Positions 1 to 9,482 of a DNA stretch of 64,000 nt are shown here, piece by piece. Origin of the DNA: Paramyrothecium sp. XJ0827 (Eukaryota > Ascomycota > Sordariomycetes > Hypocreales > Stachybotryaceae); NCBI GenBank assembly GCA_020881915.1, contig JAJFPB010000009.1, forward strand, positions 1,922,001 to 1,986,000. Direction: 5' to 3'. The notes beneath the pieces are model-generated. The model was not told where the DNA came from, ran no database searches, and worked only from the letters and a program-made list of their open reading frames with translations. The position numbers were made by a program, and so were the translations under genes. Every line of letters begins with the position of its first letter. Position 1 is the stretch's first letter.

Positions 1-417
1 CCGAGTAGTGTCGCTTCCTGCTGGCTCATCTCACTGTTTCATGTCCAACCTATGAACACTTCTATGGCTTTTTGAAATCAGTGAGTTAAAATAAATTTAA
101 TTCGAAAAACTATTTCAGCTCTCAAAGCAATTTGATCGTTAGAGTTACGCCAAGAATGCTGGTCTGTCCCCTTGAGTGTGCGCAGGCAGCAGGGGATGCC
201 ATCGACAGGAAACTCGGCTGATCAGACGCGTGAGAAACGAGAAAACCTGAATTCTAGCTGAGCAGACAGGGAAAAAGTCAATTGTTTTCTTTCTCAAGAT
301 ATACTTCTCAATAATCTCACTTTCATTAAATGCTCCTCCTCCCTCTACGAAGCTCATGTACGAAGAGGCTAGTTAGACAGATGCGCAACATCTGACCACC
401 CTGCTGCCTCGGCCCAC
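1..417. other. intergenic, left edge
   Basis: Non-coding flank downstream (3') of the DUF7730-type gene. Only short unconvincing reading frames are present and no RNA gene or repeat was recognised. Confidence 0.5.
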
Positions 418-2104
418 TCAAGGGGATGGACTCCTGGTCCAATCGTAGTGCGGACCATAGTCGTACGTCAAGACGATCCCATCTCCAGTTGATATGGCCC
501 CTGTAGGCATGAGCGGCTCATACGGCGGAGGCCTGGTCGTCCCTTCCAGTATCCAATATCCACACAACGGAGGAGCGGCTGGCTGTTTCAGTTGATGAGG
601 AGGACCTGGATAGCTGTCGACATATGGTAGCCGTATGATGGAGAGCTCCCTGTCCAGACCGCGCCAAACCTGGCGGTATGACTGCAGGGAACGGCCACGA
701 GTGCCGTCGTCGTTGAGTTGGCATGCCGCATCGGAGTAGAGCAGCTCGAAATGCCACTCGGGAAGCGCAACAGCAAATTCCCGAAGAGTAGGCATATTCT
801 CAGCAAAACTGTCTAGATATTTGAAGATCAATGCCATTTCTTCCCTCTCCTCTGGGATCGATCGTATGCCGCCCCACGTTTCATCATAGCGGAACCAAGA
901 CTGATGCTTGGTCGGTAATTCTAGGGAGAGGAAAAAGCGACGAAGTCCGGTGAAATGTGAGATGACAAGCTCTAAGAGGCCATACAAGTTTACCTCGTCA
1001 AGCGCGCCCATGGTCCGATGGCTGTTGAGGCTGAATCTCTTGATGGACCAGGTTAATTCGAGGGAAGTTATTGCCTCAAGTCGCTGTGGTAATAAGAATT
1101 GAGGCAAGTGCATGATCATGAGTTTGTCTTTCATGATGATTGTATTTGTAGCGTAGAGCGCTGTTATGCCCTCCGCGTAGCTGTCGGCAATGTTAGCTGT
1201 GTATTTGGAGAATGCGACGACGCGCTACTTACTTTTGACGGCAAGACAACAACCAACCCATAATGCCAATGCGGCACTCAGAAGCATCTACCACATCTCC
1301 TTTCCGAGGACAATGAGCGGCGCCTCCCTCTCGACAATCGTCCACCCACGGGCCAGCAGGGCCATCTCTTGTCATAGGGCCTACCGGGCCGTCGAGAGCA
1401 AGTCGATGGCAGATGGAGCTCCACCACCTCCATGCTTTGGGCTCGGTGACGTGAACAAACCTGTTCTTCTTGTGCCGAAACACACTTGAAGTTCGGTTGC
1501 TGATGTGGCAATGACTATTCGGATTAGGCTGGTGGGTAGCGTCCGGGTGGTCGTAGGATAATTCCATGTGAAGCCGTCTATGCCGGAAGACCAGCTGAAT
1601 GATTTCATTCCTGATGTGAGGCGGAAGCTTGAAGTAGGCAGCGCTCTCTTGGAACAAGGCGTGGGGAGGTCCTCGGGAGTCGTCCTTTCGGAACCCGGGC
1701 GGTGTCAAGGCTCGCGGCCGGGGATCCGGAAGCCTGGGCAGCTGTTCCACTGGCACCTTTCCCTTCTCTTCAAATTCTCTGAGTGGGACCACCGATGGCG
1801 GGCTGGATCTCCGCCGCCGACGTGGGGATTGAGGAGAGCCCGAACTGTACCGGGGTGATTCTAGGGTGAATTGGGGTGATACCGGGTCAAACGGGGGTGA
1901 GTCCGGCACGTAGCCCGGTGAACCTGGGCCCGGGGGGGCTTCGATATTGCCACCGGGTGATGCTGGCCTATGCTGGGGTGATGATGGGCTCTGCAGCGGT
2001 GATTCTGGGACGGCGCGGGGTGGGTCCGGAACAGGATGGCTTTCAGGATCGTAGGGTGCAGGGGTGGGAGATCGAGGCTCTGGCTCGGGGCTGTTCGATG
2101 CCAT
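418..2104 (-). CDS. DUF7730-type protein with Pro-rich N-terminus
   Basis: Two exons, 2104-1233 and 1180-418, joined over a 52-nt GTAAGT...ACAG intron, give 544 residues in one frame. Residues 1-130 are dominated by Pro, Ser and Glu with repeated SP and PxSP units and look disordered. A folded domain starts near residue 155 with the signature FKLPPHIRNEIIQLVF, typical of the large fungal DUF7730 family (F.LP.E.RN.IY..V). The intron lies exactly in the conserved stretch after MGWLLSCRQ and before YAEGI. The family is usually annotated as hypothetical or F-box-like and no enzymatic activity is known to me. No signal peptide or membrane segment is visible. The gene model is solid; the molecular role is unknown. 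Confidence 0.85.
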
Positions 2105-3153
2105 GGCGACAATCAGCTGCGCAACGCAGTGTCGACTCTTGCTTGTTTATCGCGGCGGTGATGGTGGAGAGGTAAAGTGGTGAGGTGACAGAGTGATGAA
2201 GATAATTCACACGCGGCCTGGAGGGGTTAGAATGTGACGGCATGTATGGGACCTTTTTAAATCCAATGCTTGCTAGGCAGAACTCCACTTGTAGTGAAAA
2301 CTAGCTTCCTAAAATAGCTTGATGGCAGGGGTATGCAATTTGGCATCCCCGCCACGGTGGCAAGCTTTCTTCGAGAGTGGTCTTCCGTCCTTTGGCTCAA
2401 CCTCTCTGTCCTTGGCCAGTATGAATCGCTTATATTTGACGAGGAAGACATCTCCGTGGTAGCACTGGTAGCTTCCGGCACTTTTCCGTTGTCGCCATCG
2501 TGTACGCCTCAAACCCGCGCAACCACTTATCAAACTGAACGCGCCAAGGAGTTCTGCGTTTGCAGCGGCCAACGTCGTAGACAAAGGTTAAAACGAACTG
2601 GGAGAACGTGGCTGACGATTCACTTCGTTCTACTGAATATTACTTGAGCGGAACGAAATGTAGACCCGAAAGCAGGGGGTTAACAAGAGTGAATGCATAA
2701 GTAATTCACTATTTAACATTATGCAGCTCTATTCTACATGCCACTTATGCCTCAGGCGCGAATGGTATTTCTCTCACGACACCACCAGGCGTCAAAGAGT
2801 CCTGGAGGCACACCACCCAAAACGGTTCCTCTAACAGGGGCAGGCTATGAAGCGGAGTCCTGGTGCTCTAAGGCTTTGAGTGAAACCTTTCAACTAACAA
2901 ATTTTGTCCTTTTCAGCAAGTTATCTACCAACATTTGCCTCAGATGGTTACTTAGGACCCGAATTGGCCCCCACGAAGAAAATTTCAGGAGCATCTGCTA
3001 CAATGCTGAGACAAATGCCGAACTGCAAGAAATGACAGGAAATATAAGCTCCATCCACCACGCACGAAAAATCTAGAGACTCGGCTACATCCAATGTATC
3101 GATTCGTTCTCTTTCCTTTTGACAAATCCCGTCGACTCGCTTCATAACGAGCC
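2105..3153. other. intergenic
   Basis: Divergent promoter region between the DUF7730-type gene and the membrane protein gene. It contains an open frame on the minus strand (2584-2309, 91 codons) and one on the plus strand (2738-3076, 112 codons). Neither has recognisable homology, splice support or a convincing start, so neither is called as a gene. Confidence 0.4.
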
Positions 3154-4164
3154 ATGCTAATCATTTGCTTTTTCTTCTCTCTAACAGGAATAGCTCTAGC
3201 CCAACTTAGAGTTCTTACCACCAATTTTGAAGTTCGAGCAGGTCGGCCATTTACACTGAGATTCGATGGGGCACAAGGCGCAGTGGATATCTTCCTACAC
3301 AGATTCTCGCCAGACTCTAGAGGACAGAGTCTCGCTAGTAAGTGCGGAATGTCTGTATGGAGGGCAATAATGTACAGGAGTTTAATTGTGTCAATTCCCT
3401 GTAGCTATTGCGAGAGAGTCATATGCCTACACGTGGATCCCGGGCGAGGAATACCCCTTAGGGATGTACTATCTCAGGCTACAAGATGCCAAAGGCAACG
3501 CTACAGTAGGCTTCCTACTTCAACCAAATGCGAGTACTGCTATACTTAATTTTATACTACTTCAGCGGTACTGACATTGTTTCTCTCGACTGCTAAGACC
3601 GTTAGCTTCACACCGTCAGCGCAAAACCCTTCAGCAACCTCGGCATCTGATAATTCAGATGTGCTAAGCACACTTGAGACCCGCACTACAAGCGCTTCAA
3701 GTTCAGTCTTGGACCCATCCAAAGGTTCAATAATATCAAGCCTGACGACACAAACCAACAATATTACGCATGGCGCCCAAACTACTTCCACATCGCTTCC
3801 ACCAAGAAGAATTCGGACTAGTGTTCCGATTAAGTCAGATACCGCCAAGCCAAATAGCCTAAGCAATAGTGAGACTGTTGGTATTGGAGTTGGCAGTGGT
3901 ATTGCAGGGGTCGCTCTGCTGATCGGAGCTGGGCTTCTACTACATAAGCGATGCAGGCGACCAGTGATTTCTCAGGTCGGAAACCTTGCTGCAGAGACGC
4001 CTTGGGAAAAGCCGGAGTTGAGTGGCGATTCACAAGTTGCGCCGCAAAAGCGGTTTGAGATGGACGCGAAGAGGCACTATCACGAGACTCAGGATGGAGC
4101 ATCAAGTCACTATACAACGACGGAAAGCGCCGAACCACGAGATCAAGGGCCGTTTGAAATGTAG
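3154..4164 (+). CDS. secreted Ser/Thr-rich single-pass membrane protein
   Basis: Residues 1-17 (MLIICFFFSLTGIALAQ) form a signal peptide with a likely cut after ALA. Exon 1 (3154-3337) and exon 2 (from 3405) join over a 67-nt GTAAGT intron. They give a small beta-rich extracellular domain ending in a YTWIPGEEYPLGMYYLRLQD-type motif, as seen in fungal Kre9/Knh1-like N-terminal domains. A Ser/Thr-rich stalk, a Gly/Ala/Leu transmembrane helix (about 4.87-4.94 hundred codons into the locus, genomic 3880-3945) and a short basic-then-polar tail follow, reminiscent of Mid2-like wall sensors. The second junction is not resolved: an intron 3506-3597 ending in AAG keeps frame (283 residues) but cuts the domain end, whereas the apparent TTCAG acceptor at 3565 has no matching donor of usable length. 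A pre-exon before 3154 is also possible because TTCTCTCTAACAG resembles an acceptor. Confidence 0.65.
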
Positions 4165-5294
4165 CATTTCTATGAAAGCCAAGAGAATATTAGTGATGCA
4201 TCGTATACAATAAAGGGAGAAGTTTAGAGTCACTGTTAGTCTTGGAGAAAGAATCATACCTGTTTAGAGTGACAGCGCATTCGGCGCCACAGAATGAACT
4301 ATGAAGAGATCGGAGCCAATCATATCATATTCATCATCATGCTTGGTGATGACCATCTGGGGCCGACGAATGCTCTAGGAGATGGTAGCACGAGGGGATA
4401 TTCTCAAGGCTCCTCCAAATTGACCCCTGTTGAAGAATGGACCATCAAGCAACTGACCATCTGCAATCGAGTAATGAACTACAACACGAATCAAGAGAGG
4501 GTCCTTAGTACGTCTAAATAGCATGACATTAACCACCAAATTACCCAAAACACTACAAGTACAATTAAATTGTCGAACTAAATGAGGGCAGAATCCTTCG
4601 TTACTTGATTTCTTCACATTCTATCTCAAACACATCTCTTGTCAATTTCTTTTTTTCCGACAAAGGACTCCCAGAAATTTCGGGGATTTTCTAGTATCAC
4701 TAGAGAGGAAACTGTGACCCCCGCACGGCGAGGATATCAATTTTGTTCCACAAACTGGTGGAATAACTGACATGCATCATCACGGAGCCACGCCACGCCG
4801 AACCTCGGTTTCCAGATACCAGAAATCATAATCACCATAGGCAAGGTTGGTAATGCTCAGTCTTCAGCTGAACAGGTAGAGGACACGGGAAGTAGCTTGA
4901 AACTTGCAAGAAAATGTCCTGCAAACCGAGCCAGGAGCGCTCACATCCTTAACAACATGGCTCGTCTTTTGTATGATCACTTATCAGATGACGTAGGAAA
5001 TATTGCTGGCACAAGCCTTAGCCTAGTGCTTACTGCGGCGAATGGTTACTTTCTGCCTGGCTAAATACAGCCAACTCCTCGTATGCACATGATCTGCATC
5101 GTTTATAAAGAGCAGAGGCTGGATCTCGGCCCAGACAATCGCAAATATCTGACTCACGTCGGATTCTGGATAAATACCAGGTAATCATGCTGAACAATAC
5201 GTGCGGCATCATAGCGGTATTTGCGTATCTTGAGGCGGGCTACCGGCATCGCTAGGGTAGTTCTCCTGCCTATCATGTTAATGCGTTACATCCA

Positions 5295-5374
5295 TGATTA
5301 ATGATCATGGCTGACGCTGCAATTCACGATTAGTGATCACCATGGAAACCAATGTAAATGATGATTAAAAATCA
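5295..5374. repeat. three spaced GATTA...ATCA dyads
   Basis: Near-identical elements TGATTAATGATCA (5295), CGATTAGTGATCA (5327) and TGATTAAAAATCA (5362) recur with start-to-start spacing of 32 and 35 bp, close to three helical turns. Each is a small dyad of the form TGAT-N5-ATCA (first base C in the second copy). They lie about 85-165 bp upstream of the TATAAA element of the SnoaL-like gene, where an upstream activating sequence would be expected. The binding factor is unknown. Confidence 0.45.
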
Positions 5375-5457
5375 TGCTCTGAACGGATTTATTATTCAAA
5401 ATCATCATTGCCAAGAAGAATTGTGAAAGATGGGCAGGAATGTCCATAATGGCGGTC

Positions 5458-5463
5458 TATAAA
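5458..5463 (+). promoter_or_regulatory. TATA box of SnoaL-like gene
   Basis: TATAAA 162 nt upstream of the ATG at 5625, followed by a C/A-rich leader. Position and match are good for a fungal core promoter. Confidence 0.5.
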
Positions 5464-5624
5464 CGTTGGAATTTGCTGACTATGGCGTTGCGTTACTTTT
5501 GTCCCAGTACAAAATGAAGACAAGGAACTGGGAAGACATCAAAAAACTGAAATCATCCCCAGCCCAACGCCAAACGCTCACATCACAAACGCACATCTCA
5601 ATCAATTAATTCTTTACAACGGCC

Positions 5625-6185
5625 ATGCCTTCGCTTATCACTAATGGACGATATCCACCTGTCGCTGGCGTCACCCTTAATGACGTGACTGCTGAAGAGA
5701 GGTCAAGTGCAATCGACTTTGTCAACCGGCACAACTTCATCTTCGAAGAATTCAACCATGAAAAAATGCTTGCAACATTTCTCCCGGATTCCGCGGTTTA
5801 CCATAGTCACGGTACCCTGCGTGGCATCGAGGATTACAAGAACTTCTTCAAGACCAAATACGGATTCTTCATCCCCGGTGTCGCCCGCCAAGCCACCAAC
5901 CATATTGTCGACCGTGACGAAGATGGAGGTGTGATTGTACGATACCAGGAGACTCTGATTCGATATGGATGGCCGGGTGATGACGCATCGGCTGTCAGCG
6001 GGGAGGACATTGTTAGGGAGAACGGTCTTCCCGCTATTTGGTGGATTGGAACAAACATCGATCGGCTTAGAATGACGTCTAACGGGTGGAAAATTTATGA
6101 ACGTTATCTTGGAACACCCTTCAGAAACGGCGCCCTCGACCTTGACAAGGGTGCGGCTGAAGTTCCGTCCACATCCAACGCTTGA
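5625..6185 (+). CDS. SnoaL-like (NTF2-fold) protein
   Basis: Intronless frame of 186 codons with a clean start after a C/A-rich leader. The sequence has the size and pattern of the SnoaL-like branch of the NTF2 superfamily: an N-terminal helix (IDFVNRHNFIFEEFNHEKML), the Leu/His-rich strand F-L-P-D-S-A-V-Y-H-S-H-G, then a GIEDYKNFF helix and a curved sheet of Trp/Tyr-rich strands. Such folds host cyclases, isomerases, hydratases and non-enzymatic ligand binders, so the fold does not give the substrate. No signal peptide is seen, so it is probably cytosolic. The promoter carries a TATA box and three spaced dyads, which suggests tight regulation. Confidence 0.8.
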   Translation: MPSLITNGRYPPVAGVTLNDVTAEERSSAIDFVNRHNFIFEEFNHEKMLATFLPDSAVYHSHGTLRGIEDYKNFFKTKYGFFIPGVARQATNHIVDRDEDGGVIVRYQETLIRYGWPGDDASAVSGEDIVRENGLPAIWWIGTNIDRLRMTSNGWKIYERYLGTPFRNGALDLDKGAAEVPSTSNA

Positions 6186-6617
6186 TGGATATCGTGCAAG
6201 CTAAGCAGAGATGAGGGTTGGATAGAAAGTAAGGATCTAATTGCCTCGGGATCAGGGCATGATCAGCCTGGGAACGCAATCAAGTGGATTCCAAGGATAT
6301 GAACAGATAAATCATCAAATGCTCCAAAAGGCCTGCAGACGTAACCAGGTTTGAAACCTCCAAAGTGCCGTTCATCCACGGGTCGTTTCGTGCTATCCTG
6401 CTCAACAAACGCGGTTTTGCTAATATATTCCCCACTTCCGAGAGGCCATCTCAAGCCAGATTCGCACTCGTCTTGGCCAATGCTATCTACCATTATATTG
6501 TTCTTGAACTCAGCGCGTATGTAGAACTCGAGAGCCCTCCACCAGGCGTACACTCTATTCCCTAGAAGAGTGAGCCATGGGTTAAGTACCGAGGCGAATT
6601 TTGTTCCTTACTTAGAC
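6186..6617. other. intergenic, convergent 3' ends
   Basis: Shared 3' region of the SnoaL-like gene and the beta-helix gene. Overlapping short frames on both strands have no support. Confidence 0.5.
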
Positions 6618-8031
6618 CTAGCAGATGTTCCTGGAGCCGCTACCGGAAAGCTTCCACGTGGTGTTCTCACCGCAGGGGCTCTCGCGGACAGGGCTGTTTG
6701 ACTGATGCATTCCATTAGCATTAACATCCGCCGCGTACGAATGCGGGGACTTACAGTCAGAGTGATGGAGATGTCGCGGTTGTTGGCGAACTCGGTCCGG
6801 GCTGCGAGGCGAACCTCGCCAGCACCGCTAACAGTACCGCCATTGATAGCAACGTTATAGCAGTTCTCAATCAAGATGGGGTTGTTGCCATTGTTGCCAA
6901 GGTCGACAGTCCCAATGACTGCACCACCGGACTGGGAGACACAGAAAATACCGCGACCACCTCCACGAGAGACTACGCGGTCTATGCGGATATTAGTGTC
7001 GTATCTGCCATTGGCGAGCAGACCGTTGGTATTAGCAAAACGAAGGGTGGCGTAGCCGGTGCCTGTGGCGACGTTGTTACCGTCCACAAGTCCAACCTTA
7101 GCATTACGCGAGTTCTGAATAAGAAGTCCGCATTCACCGACGTTTCGTGCGATGACCGAGCCAATAGTCAGGCCATCAATATTCCAAGTCTCCACGGCAT
7201 GGCTCGAGGCTCCAGTGACTCTGATCTCGTCCATGCGGACGTTTGTGTTGGCGGCCGCATCGCGATCAAAGCTAGGGAGGGCAGAATCGGTTAGTGTGAA
7301 GTCGAAGGTTCAGAGTCTATAAGTGAACTTTTCTCTTACCGGATGCCCATACCCCTGTCAAGGTTCATCGTAATCTTACCTAGGCTCAGGTCACGAACGC
7401 CATAAAAGCGCATGGCAAAGTAAGCACCGCCAGTGAGAGTCAAATAGGGGATCTGGACGCCCTGGGTGTTGAGCGACTCGAATGCGCCACGGCCGTTTCG
7501 CCAGCCGATGTTAATCGTGCCACAGCCCTCGAAAATCTTGCCGCTACCGATGGAGATGGTGCTCTCACCGATTGAACCGGAGGCCATGACAGCAACACGC
7601 TGGCCTGCCCCAATCGAGTCAACGGCGGCTTGAATAGCAGCTCGGTAGTCGCCGCCGCTGTAAACAATGGTCGAACCCTTAGCAGCCTGGAATGAGCTGC
7701 CTGAGCCAGTCACGCGTGCATGGGGACTGCCGGATCCGCAGGCGCCGGTAGGGGGAGGCGGCGAAGGGGAAGGCAGCGGAGGGTCGCCGCCTGCAGGGGC
7801 CTGGACGCACTGGGAGTACCACTCATTGGAGGCGACGCAGGTCCAACCTGTATTGAATCAGTCTGACTTCTAATAGAGGATCGTCACCGCTCTAGTTGTA
7901 CCAGAAGTGCAGGTTGTAGGCCCAGTCCATCCTTGACCGCCGCACTGGCCCCACGGAGGCGCTTGGGCAGCAGCTAAGCTGGAGCCCGCCAGGAGAAGAG
8001 CAGTGATCTTCATGGCAAAGGAGTTTTGCAT
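6618..8031 (-). CDS. secreted CBM1 plus right-handed beta-helix protein
   Basis: Four exons (8031-7902, 7847-7340, 7271-6755, 6701-6618) give 412 residues; starting at the second ATG (8013) gives 406. A signal peptide ends in SSLAAAQ. It is followed at once by a complete fungal cellulose-binding module (WGQCGGQGWTGPTTC ... SNEWYSQC) split by a 54-nt intron, then a Pro/Ser linker (PPLPSPSPPPPTG). The remaining ~330 residues have short repeating strands with Asn ladders (GGDYRAAIQAAVDSI; LGNNGNNPILIENCYNVAI), typical of a pectate-lyase-like parallel beta-helix. Cell-wall attachment and polysaccharide processing are inferred. I cannot assign a CAZy family or point to catalytic residues. The last exon adds a Cys-containing tail. 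Confidence 0.88.
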
Positions 8032-9482
8032 CGGCGAGCGGCTTGCAGATCTTCAGGAGATGGCGAGATATGGAAATGATGGGCAACGATCGTATGAGAA
8101 AAGTGGTTCCAGGGTGCCTTAAATAGAGCTATGGGAGCAGACACCGCAGGGAAGACCTGCAACTGCCAAGAGCATGGAGACAGATTAAGAATTTTCGAGA
8201 CAAGATATTCGGGTTCGTAACCTGAAGTCTCTTTACGATAAAAGAGCTGCCGGTACAAGTTCTTCGGGGTTTTCATGGACCGAGAATATTCTCCTATACC
8301 AAGGACGGCGCACATCGTGCTCGGCTCACTTTCACATCCGACGAGCCCGTCACAGACATGGCAATACAGCAGCTGAGCAGCGGGCTTGCAATAAACATGC
8401 ATCATCGGACCTTTTTGACTGAATGCATATGTCGGCTGCAGCTAAGCAAGTGAAATCTAGCAGCGTTCCCGAGATAGGAAACCTATTCACCCCAGACTGT
8501 AACAACGCGGGGGGAGCCACCCGAATCACGGGGCTTTGTCCTCCGCTAACACGTTCTTACCAAGGTGGCGGAGAAAACATTTCCATACTTAAATTTTCCG
8601 GCTCAAGGCTCCATTGGATCGCCAAGAGCCTATATCTAGATTAATAGGCTTGGTCCTGTGAATTATGATGGGTTTGGGGGTTCGATCCACCTTGAACCCG
8701 CTGCTCTCCATGATTTCTGTACGGAGAAGCAGCGCCAAAAACGCAGCAAGCCATATCATGAATTAAGGGTATAGTAAGTGAGAGAGCGTTTTCTGTGGTG
8801 TCCGTTTTGAAAGTCATACCCACGGCCAAAAGCAAGACTTTCATCGTCGCTGGTCGAGGTACCCTTGGCATATTACAAGCTCCAACAACGGATTCGACAA
8901 CAGGACCTCATACTCTTGCACGGAAAACACTGCTGGTCCATGTTACTTATCTGTGCCAGGGACTTGTACACGGTGCAAAGCAATTAGTCCACGATCTCTT
9001 AGGCCGTGCTCCCCATATCAGTGCAGCCGGACAGGTCGAAGAGCATATCGCGTGCTGTCAACAGCTACTTCTACATAAGATCGTCCACTATGCATCTTCG
9101 TTTTGCAAACTAGTTGAGAAAAGATATCGATGCCAATGTCTGGGATCCTGACTGAAGGCAACTACTTCCGTTCAGTTAGTACAAATATTACGCCCTACAG
9201 CTATACCGAAGGAGGCAAGGTTGATTACATCTCGTTTCATCGAACTCGTTTTTTCATGAACCGGCCGTCTGAAATTATTCGCACCTGTCAAGAGGGCACG
9301 GCTCAGATAGTCTATGAGGTCTATGTCTGATGGCTATAATACAGAACGCTCGATGAAAGCACCACCTGAATCTTGTTACATGTGGAGTGAGACTCAGAAG
9401 CTCCGCTGTCCCTCATCGTCAAATAAGGTATGCCTAAATAGCTTAGGGTGTGTTTCCAACAACACCTCAACCTGATGTCACA
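8032..9482. other. intergenic
   Basis: Promoter of the beta-helix gene on the left and 3' flank of the kinase gene on the right. A minus-strand frame at 8871-8641 contains a hydrophobic MKVLLLAVGM start but loses protein character after 40 codons. I do not call it. Confidence 0.4.
8119..8125 (-). promoter_or_regulatory. possible TATA-like element
   Basis: The minus-strand TATTTAA sequence lies about 90 nt upstream of the CBM1/beta-helix start codon. It is a plausible core element, but the match is imperfect. Confidence 0.3.

Larger units (their letters stand above)
4165..5624. other. intergenic, SnoaL-like gene promoter
   Basis: About 1.46 kb with no convincing gene. The right half holds three TGAT-N5-ATCA dyads and a TATAAA element, listed separately. 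The rest, including several short reading frames, shows nothing I can name. Confidence 0.5.

Noticed and set aside
8660..8700. GGTTCGATCC word suggesting a tRNA T-loop
   Set aside because: No 5-bp T-stem pairs around it and no D-arm, anticodon arm or acceptor stem can be built.
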